From NCBI GenBank assembly GCA_018136815.1, contig CM030931.1, forward strand, positions 6,009,515 through 6,073,514: a DNA stretch of 64,000 bases, written 5' to 3'. Source of the stretch: Isochrysis galbana. Taxonomy: Eukaryota > Haptophyta > Isochrysidales > Isochrysidaceae. Positions 9,541 to 20,925 of this stretch are shown piece by piece. Position numbers and translations under genes: made by a program. The notes under the pieces were generated by a model. It did not search any database, had not been told where the DNA came from, and saw nothing but the letters and a program-made list of their open reading frames with translations. How positions within the stretch are numbered: position 1 is the stretch's first letter; each line of letters opens with the position of its first letter.

Positions 9541-10300
9541 CAAAGACCGAAAAAGATCTTGTCCATTCCGTCTGGTGTGGCGTCAAGGCCTTCCAGCCTA
9601 GAGAGGAGGAACTTCATGAACGTAGCGACGTTTTCGCTCTTAATATCCTTTTTGTCGTCCGCTAGCTGAGCTAGCTGAATGAAAAAAGGAGTGTCTTCAG
9701 GTTCTTCTTCCTCATCCAGAGGGGGAGGAGCGAGTTGTGTGGTGTTGTTCACAATCGGTTTTGGGTCCGACTGGGGGTCCGCCCGCTTGCGCGATTGCTG
9801 TTGGGGTTGAGAGATTGGTTGCTTCTGTGCTTGCTGCACTGGGTCTTTCCCCTTGGTGGGTCCTTTCTGTGCGGCCTCAGCGTACGGTTTCTATGTTGAA
9901 GTTGGTTGTTGGGCTGAGGGCGCAAAGGCTCCCATGATTGATTGTTGTGTCAAGTGCCTGCCCCCGAGGGGTGCACTGATGGTAGGAGTTACCACCATGG
10001 GGGTGGCAGCAGAGCTGCCACCCACCATGGGGAGTCCTTGTTGTGGGGGCACGCCAAGAGTGGCAGGCGGCTGGACCAGTTCCTGGCTCTGCTGGTCTGC
10101 AGGGAACAAGGCTCTGCCTGTTCCCTGCTTGTGGTGTTGCTGTGGCGGCGAGGGCGGGGGGGGCCATGTCGACGTCGGTGTCGGGTGGTGCTGTGGCTTG
10201 CGCGCGCTTGGGGTCCGGCGGCTTGGGGCGGCCCCGTTGGGGCGTCGTAGCGGCGGGGGGGTGGGAGGTGGGAGCGGTCGGCGCGCTCTCCATCGCTGAA
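9540..10300 (-). pseudogene. Degraded Pro/Gln-rich retroelement-like ORF (gag or ORF1 type)
   Basis: The minus strand codes for Pro/Gln/Ala-rich protein stretches (PKPPDPKRAQATAPPD, SQPQQQSRKRADPQSD, and a helical part NVATFMKFLLSRLEGL) spread over more than one frame. The composition resembles the first ORF of a retrotransposon. I treat it as a broken fossil; the family is not certain and a decayed host gene is possible. Confidence 0.3.
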
Positions 10301-11361
10301 ACTATAACGATAGTTTTTCAGGAGACGAGGAGGGAGAAGCAGAGGCAGAGAGGGGAGGCAGCAGGAGCCTTCTCTCTCAGGGGACGGGCTCGGTGAGGCT
10401 GGGAACCGGGGAGCAGGCCGAATGCCGAATGTCATCGTCGAGAAACAGCCCATCTGTTTAAGTGATTCCTCGCATATCATTGTGGTAATAAAGCCTTGGT
10501 CCCAAGGGGGTGCCCCCAGGGTTCCAACCTCGCAACCACGCCCAGAATTCCCCCGCGCGGGGGAGAGGGCAGACGCATGCACGGCGTGCACATGGATGAT
10601 TGTGATGACTTGTGACTTGTAATCAGCACATCAGGTGCACGGCGCCCCCGCGGCGACGCCATGCGTGCGCGCATTTGTCTCATCCCGGAGGCGGAGGAGA
10701 AGCTCAAGAAGAGGTGAATCCCCCACAGGGGGGGGGGGGGTTGCAAGTGCAAGAAGGACTTATACCACCTACACGGGGGAAGATGCCAAAAATAACCAAA
10801 CCTGAGGTTGCAGTCTCTTTGCTTTAGTAAGCTGAAGAACCAGGCCGCCGACATTCACACACAGCACGACATCAACCTTCCGAGTGCACGAAGCCACCAC
10901 TCAAAGTATCGTTCTCACGTTCAAGCTGGAGCCAACTCCAAGCCTCACATGCAAACGTAGTGATAGGTTGGCGCGGAGCATCTCAACCCATATGGACAAA
11001 GATCGACGGAGAGGTGCGACAGGAGCGGACGTCATTAGAGTCTACTACCGGGACGCTGGCGGTGCGGCCTACCCCTACGCGGCCAATGGGGGCCGCAAGG
11101 GTCGCCACGGATCAGCCGGTGCCCCGTGAGTACCACTTGAGGGTGCAGACTTCCCCTTCCCCAAGTGTTCTTTCCGCGCCCGCCGACCATCAACGCCCTA
11201 CACCGCCTCGGGGTCGTAGCTTGAGCGAGACGAGGGGCAAAACTCAAAGACACACGCCCCATGCCCTCGGCGCCACATGTCGCCCCCGTCCCGGGATTGG
11301 CGCGAGGTGTTCCTCCTCCCCCGGAGATGGCCACTGCGGGAGCTCACATGGCATGGGGATC
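10301..11361. other. Intergenic with one promoter-like cassette
   Basis: Apart from the cassette at 10759-10817 and short C or G runs, nothing is recognised. This is the region downstream of the minus-strand C69 peptidase gene, where its 3' UTR would lie. Confidence 0.4.
10759..10817 (-). promoter_or_regulatory. Promoter-like cassette, minus orientation
   Basis: Minus strand: GCAACCTCAGGTTTGGTTA, short T-run, then GTGGTATAAGTCCTTCTTG. The box GTGGTATAAGT is shared with the copy at 29901-29966. Confidence 0.5.
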
Positions 11362-13728
11362 TCACGCGGTGTCGCCCAACGCGGCGCACGCCCGCTGGTA
11401 CACGCCAAAGTCGTGATAGCCCGCTTTCCTCTGCTGATTAACTTGACGTCGAATGAGTGTAGCGCCGCCTGCGAAGCCAACAATGAGCGCAGCAAAGACG
11501 AGCAGCGCGACGGAGAGGGGAGAAATGCCGAGGCTAACGTCGTGTGGCTGCTTGGCTGCGGAGGCCTCGGTCAAAATCAGCGGCTCAAGCGGGGAAGCCA
11601 CCTTAATGAGCACTTCATCGGCTTCGTCGGTAGAGAAGGTGGGCAACTTGAGCTTGGCCAGCAACGGCTGTGCGGGCGGCGTAAGAGAGGAGCATGGCGT
11701 TCGTGAGGCAACGCAGGGAGCGTCGTGGTCCTGCGCAAAGGTCAGCGCGATGAGGCGTGGGTCAGCGGACGACTGGCTTGAGAAGCGAGAGCTCGGGTGC
11801 CATGCCGACCCGGGCGAGGCGGCTTGCCATTGGCCGCGTGCCATTGGCTGCGAGCGGGCCTCAATCGACAGGCGTCCTAGGGTAGGGGCGAGGCAAGCGA
11901 GAGCTGTTGGCAGTACTGCCACGAACCTCGGGAATGGCATCGTAGCCGACGCCCTTGAGCCAGTCGTAAGGGTATCCGAATGGGGTGGCGAGCTCATCAC
12001 CCTCCATTTGATGAATGTACCCATCTGCGTAGCGAAAGAGTAGTTGGTCCATGAAGGCCCACCAGCGCCTCGTCACTGCCTGAGTCTTGGCAGCAATCGG
12101 CTTCGACAGTAGCTTCGCGTCCTTGTGCTGCACATAGGCGGCGTCGGCAGCCGCCTGGATTTCGTGCATATCCGCCTCAAGCGCAGCCTGCATGGCCTCG
12201 ACCTATCGCCAAGGTGGGGTGGAGCATCAACCACCAGGGTGGCAGGGAGCAGCAAGGACGTGAGGAGGGTGCGTGCACCCATCGGCTTCCTCTGAAACCA
12301 TCAACGTGTACCTCCGCTAGATCAAGGGGGGCCGCGGCTCGCTCGCGGCAAGCTGCATAATGGGCTTTGCGGGCTTCGCACCTCCTTTGCGATCCATCCG
12401 AAGCGCCCCTCGGCTAGCTGTTGCACCGCCGAGAAGGCCCAGAAGGCACCGCGCCGGTCGACGATGCCGGCGCCCATTTCAAAGCTTCCAAGCTCCTGAG
12501 GCACCTTCTCGATACCGATGGGAACTGGGAAATACACAGTACCCTGCGCGTTGTGCGGGCCAAACCATAGCGTGCCGCCGCACTCGTCTGGCAGCCAGTG
12601 GCGCGCTTGCGCGATGTATGAGAGGTCCTGCCGGTAGATGGAGATGGGCCGCTCCCAGGTGGCGCCCAGCGCGGCGCCGGGCATCGACCAGCGGTTGGGC
12701 GAGCCCCACGGCCCCGCAGCCAGCCCCTTGGTCATATCATACGGGGTACCCACGTAGTAGTCACGATGGACCGCCATGAGCGTCTGCGGCGTCACCTTCA
12801 CGCCTGCAGGCATCGACAAGGGATACGGTGCATCCGTCCGCATGTCGCCATAATCATCGGGGATGGCGGCGTCGGGCGCGAGGAGCGAGTAAGCACGCCA
12901 CACGCGGCGACCGGAGTAGTGCTTATTCATGTACTCGCCGTCCGAGAAGACGGCGGTGAAGTCGATCTTCTTGCCCTCTTTGCGCGCCCAGCGGCCCCAG
13001 TGCTCTGCCTCTGCCTCGATGTTCTTGGAGGCGAGGAAATTGGCGTCGTCCTTGAGATCGAGCTCGCGGATGGTGAACATGTTGGCGATGACGGCAACAT
13101 GACCGTCGGGCACGCGGGCGCCCGCCCACACCGCCGACGCGCCCGTCGAGTCAGGAAGCACATGGAAGACCCAGACTTCCTTGGTGTCACCGACGACAAA
13201 CGCCTCACCAGTCGGCGTGTCGGCATCCTGGTAGTAGCCGTACTTCTCGGAGAGCTCGCCCGCAGTGCGGACGGCGCATCGCGCCGTATCGCATCGTTCC
13301 ATGACCAGCATCGTCAGCTCCTGGATGCCGAGCAGCGCCTTACCGCCCTGGTGGACCGGCTTGGCGTCATTTGGTGGCGAGACAGATGAGGCGGTCGACT
13401 CGCCTAGCAGCAGCTGCTTCTCGTTGAGCATGCCGAAGCCGGAGCGGAAGTATGCGTAGGTCTCCTCCACCTGTGGGATTTTCCCAATCACCTTGGCCCC
13501 ACGAAAGTCCGCCGCGTTCGCGTGGATCGGCCTGTGCGAGCCTTTTGCATGCTTGGCAGCGGGCACGCGGTAGAGGCGAGGGTCTCCTGAGCCCTCAGCG
13601 TCGTCTGAGTGGGTGACGAGGGTGGATCCGTCGGCCGATGCACCAGGCGTCGCACAGAGGACGGTGCAGCCGCGTGCTACGCCCGCGGCGCTGAGCGCAA
13701 GCGTGGCGAAGAGGAGGGGGCGAGTCAT
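11362..13728 (-). CDS. Peptidase family C69 (dipeptidase/secernin-like), membrane-anchored
   Basis: Three exons on the minus strand: 13728-12382, 12202-11927 and 11730-11362, all phase 0 (introns 179 and 196 bp; donors GAG|GTGCGA and GAG|GTTCGT). The predicted protein has 663 residues. Residues 1-20 are a signal peptide, and Cys21 directly follows the predicted cleavage site (VARG|C), as expected for the N-terminal nucleophile of this family. DGSTLVTHSDD and the middle part (ERCDTARCAVRTAGELSEKYG, GEAFVVGDTKEVWVFHV) match C69 dipeptidases. Near the C-terminus PLSVALLVFAALIVGFAGG is a transmembrane helix with a basic cytosolic tail, so the mature enzyme probably faces the secretory lumen or the outside. 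The start at 13728 is the first ATG after a long C homopolymer on the sense strand. A TATA-like CATATAATAC (minus) lies near 13950. The last acceptor is the least certain join. Confidence 0.85.
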
Positions 13729-13755
13729 GGCGAGAGCCGCTCGACCGAGGAAGGG

Positions 13756-13786
<31 letters not shown>

Positions 13787-14029
13787 ACGGGAGTCGGAGC
13801 CGGTGGCGGGGGGGAGGCGGGGGGGGGGGGGGGAGCAAAGGGGAGAGAGAGAGAGAGAGAGAGAAAGGGGGGAAGAAGCGGCGAGGGGGTCGGGGGGGGC
13901 GGGGGGAGGGAGGGAGGGGGGTGGCTAGCTGTATTATATGGGCGGGCGAGGCAAATAAACTCCTTCTCTCTCTCTCTCTTTGGGACGCACACACAGGAGG
14001 TAACTGACTGGAACTAGAAACTAAATCAA

Positions 14030-14449
14030 GAAGTTCTGCTACTAAAGATGGTTGAGGAGTACACTCCTCCGCCCAACAACGCCCCCCGTCCGTCCCGGGG
14101 CCGCGACGATCTGTAGAGTAGAGTATTACAGAACTCCTACTGCTCGCCGGCTTCACAACCTTTCTCACCTTCACCGGCGTGTGGTGGGTGGTGGGGCACT
14201 CGGAGTAGAGGCTGCCGCGCCGTGCGGCGCGCCCGCCTCGTGGTTATTGTACGCCGGCCACCACGCAGGCAGGGGACTGAGGGGGGGGGGGGAGGGGGGG
14301 GCTCCCAGGACCGGCGAGACGCTAGGGAGAGACAAGAGAGGCCAGAGGCTGAGCCTCACCCAGCCTCCACTGCCCCCTGAACGGCCTGAATGACTGAAAG
14401 ACTGAAACCTCATGTTCGGTTTGTTGTTCTCTGTTCTCTCAACTATCAG
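14030..14449. other. Upstream region of the C69 gene
   Basis: It contains the TAGAGTAGAGTA motif at 14113-14126 and a G-run at 14281-14300. No coding feature is supported. Confidence 0.4.
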
Positions 14450-14790
14450 TAAAACTGATATGGTCATGGGGGCCCCGTGCCCCCCTTCCTCCATCGCAGA
14501 CACCCCCTGGGTGGGCCTGCACACTCAACCTCAGCCCCTGCCAGCCACTCTGGCCCAGACTCTCGCCGAGCGCGCGCCGCGCGCCGCACGCACTCGCCTG
14601 CACTGGCCCTCGCTCGTACTGACCCCCACTCCACCACTGAGCCACAGACCACCTGAGCCGACAGGAAGGCACCCAGGGCCAGCGAGGCCAGCGAGGGAGA
14701 GGCAGGAGAGGCCAGGGGCCCAGCCCCAGCCTCCACTGCCCCCTGAGCTGGCCTAGCTGGCCCTCTGGGGGGACCCGAGGGGCCCCTCAA
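14450..14790 (-). repeat. Dispersed repeat C
   Basis: A GC-rich block (GCCCCTGCCAGCCACTCTGG, GGGGCCCAGCCCCAGCCTCC) also found at about 16540-16900, 38990-39480 and 52210-52490, in either orientation. It looks like part of a non-coding retroelement. Confidence 0.5.
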
Positions 14791-14804
14791 TCAAAACTTT
14801 TTAA

Positions 14805-14960
14805 TATCCTCGCCTCGCCCGTGGCAATGGAAGACACTCACGAAGCCACGCCCTTTCTCCTCCCACTCCCTCACTCCCTGCCTTGCGGCAACTCCCCTCG
14901 TGCTCTACTCAGGGGCCCGGGTCGTTTGGGGGGTCCGAGTTAAGCGGGGTGCACCTGTCC
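14805..14960 (-). mobile_element. LINE 3' tail copy
   Basis: The minus strand reads GGGCCCCTGAGTAGAGCACG, GGGGAGTTGCCGCAAGGC and ends GGCGAGGATATTAAAAAG. The same ordered 3' block closes the LINE at 28402-29533 and recurs at 29978-30105 and 57755-57858. It is a 5'-truncated copy. Confidence 0.6.
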
Positions 14961-15295
14961 CCAACGGTATGTTCTCGCCTCCCTCCTGTTCCGTTGAGTG
15001 ACCTGTTGATACTGTGAGTGCTTCGGGGTGTAGTCGTGCTAATGTGTACGTCCGTATATCCGGTATGTCCGTAATTATGGTCGATGTCATACGGTCGGAG
15101 CGGGTTGTCGTGTCTATTCATGCGAGCCTCTCAGCTAGGCCGAGGGCTTCTGCTACGAGGCCAAATTCTTTACTTGGTTGTAGCCTACCTTGTTCATCCT
15201 TAGTAAATATAGGGCTGCTGAGTTCTGTCGCTTTTTTGATCTTCCCGAGGGGCCCCTCAGAGGGGGGCCATGGCGCGCGCAGGCATCGCACGCCC

Positions 15296-15755
15296 GTAGG
15301 AGAACGAAGAGAACGACGAAAAAAGCACGACAAAAAAACGACACGATCTGACACACAAAAAGGTAATACTCACGCCTGTTTACGGTATGTTTACAGGCCG
15401 ACAACTCGAGCGACATGCGAATGCCGCGAAAGCGCGGCGACACTTGAAAAAGACGCGAGAAGAGGGGGCCGAGACCCCCCAGGGGCACGAAGTGTCACGA
15501 TCAACAGGCGTTTACATTTGTTTTGCCACAGGAACACCACACCAGCAGGTCTGCCCCAGCCCACCCCCTGCACTTGGCCCGTTGTAGTGCACGCGGCCCC
15601 CCCCCCCGATACCAAAGACAAAGGAATGAAGGGGGTAGTGTAAGGGAGTGAGTAAACTGGGGTATAGGCGATGTCGTTAGTGAGTACCGTGAGTACGTGG
15701 ACCCGTATAGCTAGCATGAGTAGCCCAAATCTTCAGATGTTTTATTATTATTATT
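15296..15755 (+). repeat. Dispersed repeat D ending in a (TTA)n tail
   Basis: A block of about 460 bp that recurs inverted at 22075-22560. It includes the near-palindrome CGCCTGTTTACGGTATG and ends TAGCCCAAATCTTCAGATG followed by TTTTATTATTATTATTATG. The simple (TTA)n tail suggests a 5'-truncated non-LTR retroelement or SINE. Related tails without the body lie at 18225, 36325 and, inverted, near 41570. Confidence 0.55.
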
Positions 15756-15902
15756 ATGTTCTCTGTTCTCTCCGTTGGCCCCGGCCAGAGTTTCGAGAAA
15801 CTCGATTCTAAGTTGGGGGGCCACATAGAAACCAACATTTTTGAACGAAATAAATCGAAATTTGGGGCCGCGGCGCGCGCCGCGGCGCACGTGGGGTGCT
15901 GA

Positions 15903-17586
15903 GTGGGAGTGGGGCGCGATGGCGCCCGCAGGCCGGCAGGCCGGTCGGCCGCCAAGAAGCGGACACGGCAGGTGGTGGAAGATGAGGACGAGGGGGGCGA
16001 TGGCAGCTCCGGCCAGCTCCTACTCCCACCCTCCCCGCACCCTCAGGATGTACTGGAGCTGGATGCGTCATCATCTGAGAACAAGAACTCCAGCGACGAA
16101 GGAAGCGACGCCGAGGACTACGAGGGGACCAATGGGAAGGAGGAGGAGGAGGAGGAGGGTGAGGGTGAGGGTGAGGGTGAGGAAGCGGACTTGCTGCAGC
16201 ACGATTCACGGACGCGAGAAGCGAGAAGACCGCGCACGGCGCAGTGTCCCACCACCGGCGTCGCCAACGCGGCAGGCAACATTTTTGCCGGGGCAAGCGG
16301 CTTTGCACGCAACGGTAGGCGAGTGCGAAGTTGTGGAGGGAGCCCGCAGCGATGGCCGGGTCAGGATCGCGTGGGAGACGAAGAAGAGTGGCAGTGGCCT
16401 GACCGCCGTGATGGTCAAGAAGGTGTGCGCTAGGTGGCTACGTCATCGCTCTCAAAGGTAGGCATGCGCCGCTCTCCACGGCTGGTCGATTCAGCCGCAA
16501 GCCCACCAACTAAGTTTATACTTGGTTCACCCATGGCGGGGCACGAGCCCCCCCCTCTCTCCACTCCTCCCCCGCCATGGGGGAGGAACCACCCACTCTC
16601 CTGGCATGCCTGATGGCTTGCCAGGAGCACACTGCCATGCTGACCCATCCCTCTCCCCACAGGCACGCCTGATTCGCCCGCCCTGGCCTGTCGTGGCCAG
16701 CCCATCCCTCTAACCAGCCCCTCCTCCCCCTGGGCCCCCCTGATCAGGACCCCCCAGCCAGCTCCAGTCGACTGGCAGGGGCTCGAGAGCCAGCGATGGA
16801 GAGGCAGGAGGAGCCAGGGCCATGCCCCAGCCTCACCTGCCCCCTGAGCTGCGCTCCCAGGCCCCTGCTGGCCTCCTGGGGACCTAAAGAGGGGCCGCAG
16901 GCGCGCGCCATGGGCCCCCGCCGCAGGGAAGAGAGGAGGAAAAGGGAAGAGGGAGGGGAGGGGGGAGTGGCAGCTCTCCCCTCCGGCGTTTACGTGTCTT
17001 CTCGCCCCGTTTGGGTAAGAGTAAGAGAAGACGGGGGCGCCAGAACCAGGAGGGAAGGGCCGCGGCTCGCCGCGGCCACTCGCTCTTGCGAGGAGAGATT
17101 AGCGTTTCTGGGCTCCTATTCATGAGTGCCCCCCCCCCCTGCGTTGTTTTTACCCGAAAGGGGTTTTCCCCCAGCGTGGACTCGAGGAGAGGACGTGCTG
17201 GGGTGCGCGGGGTCGGTGCGTGCACCGGGGGGAGGACGAATATCGGGGGGAGGGGGCGGTGCCCCCTCCCCCCGGTAGCACTCGGACACCTGGCCCGTCA
17301 GGCATGGCGGGATTCCGGGACGGAAAAGTTGTGTCCAATTAGCTAGTGGGGTTGGCTAGGATATAACATTAATTATTTTCCTTTCAGCCGCAAGCCCACC
17401 TCCTGTCCCCCAAGTTGGGGGCTGCGCGGGCGTGGCCCGCTGCCCGCTGGCTCTCGTGCCCACCTGTGGCTGGGGGGGTCGTCCTGGCGCGGCCGCTTCG
17501 GCGACAGCGGCGTGTCCATGAAGGCTTCGTCCATCGCGGCGAGGGCCGCGGCAGCGAGGGAGGGAGGCGGCGCGCGCGCGCTCCAT
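15903..17586 (+). CDS. Acidic nuclear-type protein, unresolved gene model
   Basis: The first part of about 175 codons has a basic start (AAKKRTRQ), then a long acidic stretch (VEDEDEGGDGSS, SDAEDYEGTNGKEEEEEEGE), as in nuclear or chromatin-associated proteins. A second frame, ending RSDGRVRIAWETKKSGSG then LTAVMVKK at 16422, runs into a good donor (AAG|GTGTGC). Acceptors follow at 16494 and again at 17387, both TTCAG|CCGCAAGCCC. The frame change inside 15903-16422 is not explained by an intron I can see, and no ATG begins the acidic frame, so the model is incomplete. The last exon (17388 onward) would be Pro/Arg/Gly-rich. I do not assign a function. Confidence 0.3.
16508..17382 (+). mobile_element. 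Non-LTR-type insertion with 18-bp target-site duplication at a splice acceptor
   Basis: The 875-bp insert is flanked by TTCAGCCGCAAGCCCACC at 16490-16507 and 17383-17400. It begins AACTAAGTTTATACTTGG, the same 5' end as the LINE at 28402, contains part of repeat C, and ends GTTGGCTAGGATATAACATT followed by an AT-rich tail. Its last 200 bp match 48365-48560. The duplicated target contains the 3' splice site of the acidic-protein gene, so two acceptors now flank the insert. No coding frame of its own is evident. Confidence 0.7.
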
Positions 17587-17589
17587 GAC

Positions 17590-18687
17590 CATGACCCTAT
17601 CGTTTTAACGTTAGTGGTAGTTATGAAGATAACAACAAGGAAACCTTCGTCCTACCGCCTAGGAAGAAGAAAAGTGACTATGCTAGCTTCGAGCGTCAAC
17701 GGCGTCCTTGCGTCTCGTTGTGGGACATTTGTCCCCAAGTGGATCGTGTCACCCCCCAAACTCCCATGGGAGGAGCTATCGATGGTCGATGGCCGACATG
17801 CGACATGGGTCGGGCCGACTTGGGTCCATCCAGATCCAGACACACTTCCAGCTCATTCTCCTCCTCACGAATTTTATCCTGCGATATACGGTCGGCGATG
17901 CGATCGGCGATGGCGCTCTGCTTCGCCCAAGCCGCGGTGGTTGCCTCATGGGCCCCACCGCGATACTTGGATTATAATGCGATCATCGGTCATGTGTCAT
18001 GTGTGTCGTGGCTTGGCGTGTTGGTGTTGGTGCATGGCTAGTAGCAGTAGCGGCTAGCGGCACTAATAATGTCACTAATATTCAGCTGTTTTATATTACT
18101 ACTATAATTATATTATGTCTACCCACCCCGGAACAGCCACTACTTGGTACTTGGTGCCACCACCGTCCGATGGGAGAGAAGGGTCATGAGTACAAAGGAT
18201 ACCCAGCCCGTAGTAGGTGTTAGCCCAGAATCTTTAGATATGCAGGTATTTTTAGTAGCTAGTAGTGCGTAGTGAAAAGGAGCAAAGAGCCGTGCATGTG
18301 ACTAGTGACTAGGACTAGTGACCGGGCTATTAAATGAAAAATCATTCGAAGTATTCATTTGCAGATTTTGCACCAAGCACAAGCACTCTCACAAATGAAA
18401 GTAGTAGTAGATTATTACTGATACGGATGAGCATATATGCGCGTATTGCCGGCCGTCGATCCGCTCGCGCAAAAACATCAGTCGAGGCCGCTGCAAACCA
18501 GCAATGCGCTGCGTGCTCGTACTTTGTGTGAAATGTGGCGTCCTTATCTAGGGTCCGGCCCTCGGTTTGGAGTCTCAGCCGACGCCCGACCGTTGCCACG
18601 ACCCGCCTTATCCTGGATGCCAAGAGACAACACGAGGGCACGGCAGTACACATGACGAGGGCGCGTCATCAGCGCCGTCGCACAGTG
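17590..18687. other. Intergenic, no clear gene
   Basis: Nothing coding is supported. A tail-like TAGCCCAGAATCTTTAGATA at 18225-18244 belongs to the repeat D tail family. The 3' end of the MFS gene is at 18688. Confidence 0.4.
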
Positions 18688-20103
18688 TCAAACGCCTTCC
18701 TCGGCGCACCACTTTTCATCACGACCACTCTTCTCGGCAAGCGCGTCATCGTTGCTACGGGCGGCTTGTTTGCGAGCTAGGATATTAGCAACGAAGACTA
18801 CAAGTACGATCGTAACAGCAATGCCAATAGCGACATAGTTCATCCCCGCCCAGCCGATATTGCGCAGTGCAACGCCGGACAGGAGCGAGCCTGTGCCGGC
18901 ACAGCTGAAGACGATGAGGTCATTGAGCGCCTGGACGCGCATCCGTTCGGTAGGCCGGAGCGCGTGTTGCAGGTCCGAGGTCGCTGCGATGAAGCACCAA
19001 TTCCAGCCGAGGCCCACCGCAGACTGCCCGGATGCGTAGTTGGCAAAAAGAGTCTTTGGTACAGTGAGGCACAGCACTGAGCCAATGCAGAGTAAGAGCG
19101 CGCCGCCGTACTGCACCGCGGGCACGCCGAACTTGCGAATCAGATGCCCAGTGATAAAGCTCGGGGCAAACATGGACACCATGTGGAGCTGTACGACGAG
19201 GCTGCTCTGTTGGAAGGAGAAGAGGGGCGCTGCCGCTCCGTCCTGACTGCTTGCCATTGCGAGTGGCACGCCACTCATCGTGAAGACCATGCTCCCGTAG
19301 GCCAAGGCTGCAACAAGCGTCGCTGCGAGTGTCCGCGGCTCAGCGTAGATGGTAACGAGCCGACGCATTGGCAATGCGCCCTGGCCAGTGTTGGCGCCCG
19401 CACCCTCGGCACCATCTTGCGCCTGGGCGGCCGCAAGGGCCTTGGCTGTGCCTTCAGACGCCTCCGACGTGGCGCGTGGCGGCGAGCTTGCTCTGCCGCC
19501 TCCCACTTGCTTCATGAGCGGCCTCAGTGCTGGAGCGCCGATCACGAGCAGTACCATCAGTAAGCCGAAGCACCCGGCAGATACGAGGTAGATGCCACCA
19601 AAGGGCACGCCTTCTATCACGTTTCGCGTGTGCTTTGAGTATTCCGGGCCGAGAACGGCACCCGCCACGCCGCCGGCGAGCACCCAAGAGATGGCGACGG
19701 GGTGATGCTGCTGCGGCACACACTGGAGCACGCCAAAGCGATAGTTCTGGCTGTGGCTAAGCCCGACGCCGATGGCAAGGCATCCGATGAGCAGCAGTGC
19801 AAGCGACTGCACAACCATTCCCGCCCAGCATACGAGACAGCCGGCGAGGCCAACGAGCGCCCCGAGCAGGTAGGCGCGATAGCGGCCCAACCGCTCGATC
19901 TCAAACGGGAGGATCAGGTTGTACAGCCCAGAGGTAAAGGTGGTGAAGGCAAGCGGGAAGGAGGTGAGTGTCGCTACTGAAGTGAGCGAGACGGCCGCGA
20001 GGTTCGAGGCGGCCGCGCCCGAGGTGAGCACCGCGAACGAGAGCGCCCAGCAGCTCGAGAGCAGGAGCACGGGTATCGCCCAGTGGTTCATCCCGCCGCC
20101 CAT
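18688..20103 (-). CDS. Major facilitator superfamily transporter
   Basis: Intronless, 471 residues from the ATG at 20103. Twelve hydrophobic segments form two sets of six, separated by a soluble Ala/Ser/Gly-rich loop (about residues 215-265). FEIERLGRYRAYLLGALVG matches the MFS loop 2-3 signature, and the run ending AISWVLAGGVAGAVLGP after TM4 resembles prokaryotic-type drug or solute MFS carriers. Substrate cannot be read from sequence. The C-terminal tail is hydrophilic (ARKQAARSNDDALAEKSG). The C-rich stretch just upstream on the sense strand resembles that of other genes here. Lack of introns and the bacterial flavour could mean past transfer, but this is inference. Confidence 0.8.
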   Translation of the reverse strand: MGGGMNHWAIPVLLLSSCWALSFAVLTSGAAASNLAAVSLTSVATLTSFPLAFTTFTSGLYNLILPFEIERLGRYRAYLLGALVGLAGCLVCWAGMVVQSLALLLIGCLAIGVGLSHSQNYRFGVLQCVPQQHHPVAISWVLAGGVAGAVLGPEYSKHTRNVIEGVPFGGIYLVSAGCFGLLMVLLVIGAPALRPLMKQVGGGRASSPPRATSEASEGTAKALAAAQAQDGAEGAGANTGQGALPMRRLVTIYAEPRTLAATLVAALAYGSMVFTMSGVPLAMASSQDGAAAPLFSFQQSSLVVQLHMVSMFAPSFITGHLIRKFGVPAVQYGGALLLCIGSVLCLTVPKTLFANYASGQSAVGLGWNWCFIAATSDLQHALRPTERMRVQALNDLIVFSCAGTGSLLSGVALRNIGWAGMNYVAIGIAVTIVLVVFVANILARKQAARSNDDALAEKSGRDEKWCAEEGV

Positions 20104-20505
20104 CGCGTGCACCGACTTTCGCCCTCCCACGCGAGAGGCTTCCGGCCTCCTCTGTGAAGGTGGCGACTGCGCCACCTCGTTGCTGCAGCAGGGGGAGGGG
20201 GGGGGGGGGGGAGGAGAGGGAGGGAGGGGGAGGGGAGGGGGAGAGGGAGAGAGGGAGGGAGAGGAGGGAGGGAGGGAGGGAGAGCGAGGAAAAGAGAGTC
20301 AGGGCGAGGGAGAGAGAGAGTGAATTCCAGAAGAAACGAGGGGCGCGTTGTCAGGTGGTCACAGATAAAGTAGTAATAATGTAGCGCGTGCCGACTACAA
20401 AATTCACCCGCCGGAAAGCGCAAGCGGACTAAAATAAACTAAGCGGGAGACTGGATAGTGTCAGAATGTCAGAGTCAGAGTTCTCTTGTTGTCGCCAAGG
20501 CTCCA
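20104..20505. other. MFS upstream region
   Basis: A G-run at 20189-20210, then GGGAGAG-type purine repeats to about 20320 (C/T-rich leader on the gene's sense strand). No coding feature is supported. Confidence 0.5.
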
Positions 20506-20895
20506 CGGATGGCTGATTTCAACGAGATTTCGGCACGCGGCCCACCCGATTGGCGTGACTGTGTGGGTGGCCCCTATGTATTTGGTGTCTGGCGGGGCTT
20601 CCCATCCGGATGGATCGTCGACAACTGGCACGCACCGCGCCCGGTCTCGATTTGAAGTTCAGCTTTTCGGCCCTTTGCGACTTCTTAGCGTCTTTTGTTA
20701 GTATTTGGTTACGTTTTGTTGTGGGGGCCCAAGGGGGGGGTCTTGGTCCTGATGGGCCCCGGATATGTGCTTGTTGGCTTGTTGGTTGTTGGGTGTATTG
20801 GGAACTTTCTACCGAAAAAAATCCTCAAATTTTCTCAACCCTGAGATGGTCATTTTCTTACCCCTAATAAAAACCCTGTTTGACCGCCCTACAAC
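20506..20895 (+). repeat. 390-bp dispersed repeat E, copy 1
   Basis: From GATGGCTGATTTCAACGAG to AAAACCCTGTTTGACCGCCC. Internal landmarks are TTTGGTTACGTTTTGTTGTG, GGGAACTTTCTACCGAAAAA and ACCCCTAATAAAAACCC. Copies: 20926-21345 and 57173-57570, with a 3' fragment at 21368-21405 and a faint one at 48615-48645. Open frames inside do not look conserved as protein. Confidence 0.7.
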
Positions 20896-20925
20896 CTACA
20901 ACTACAAATGGCATTTGCAAATGGC

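Noticed and set aside
12766-13389. Plus-strand frame opposite the C69 gene
   Set aside because: Complement of a well-supported coding exon with no domain of its own.
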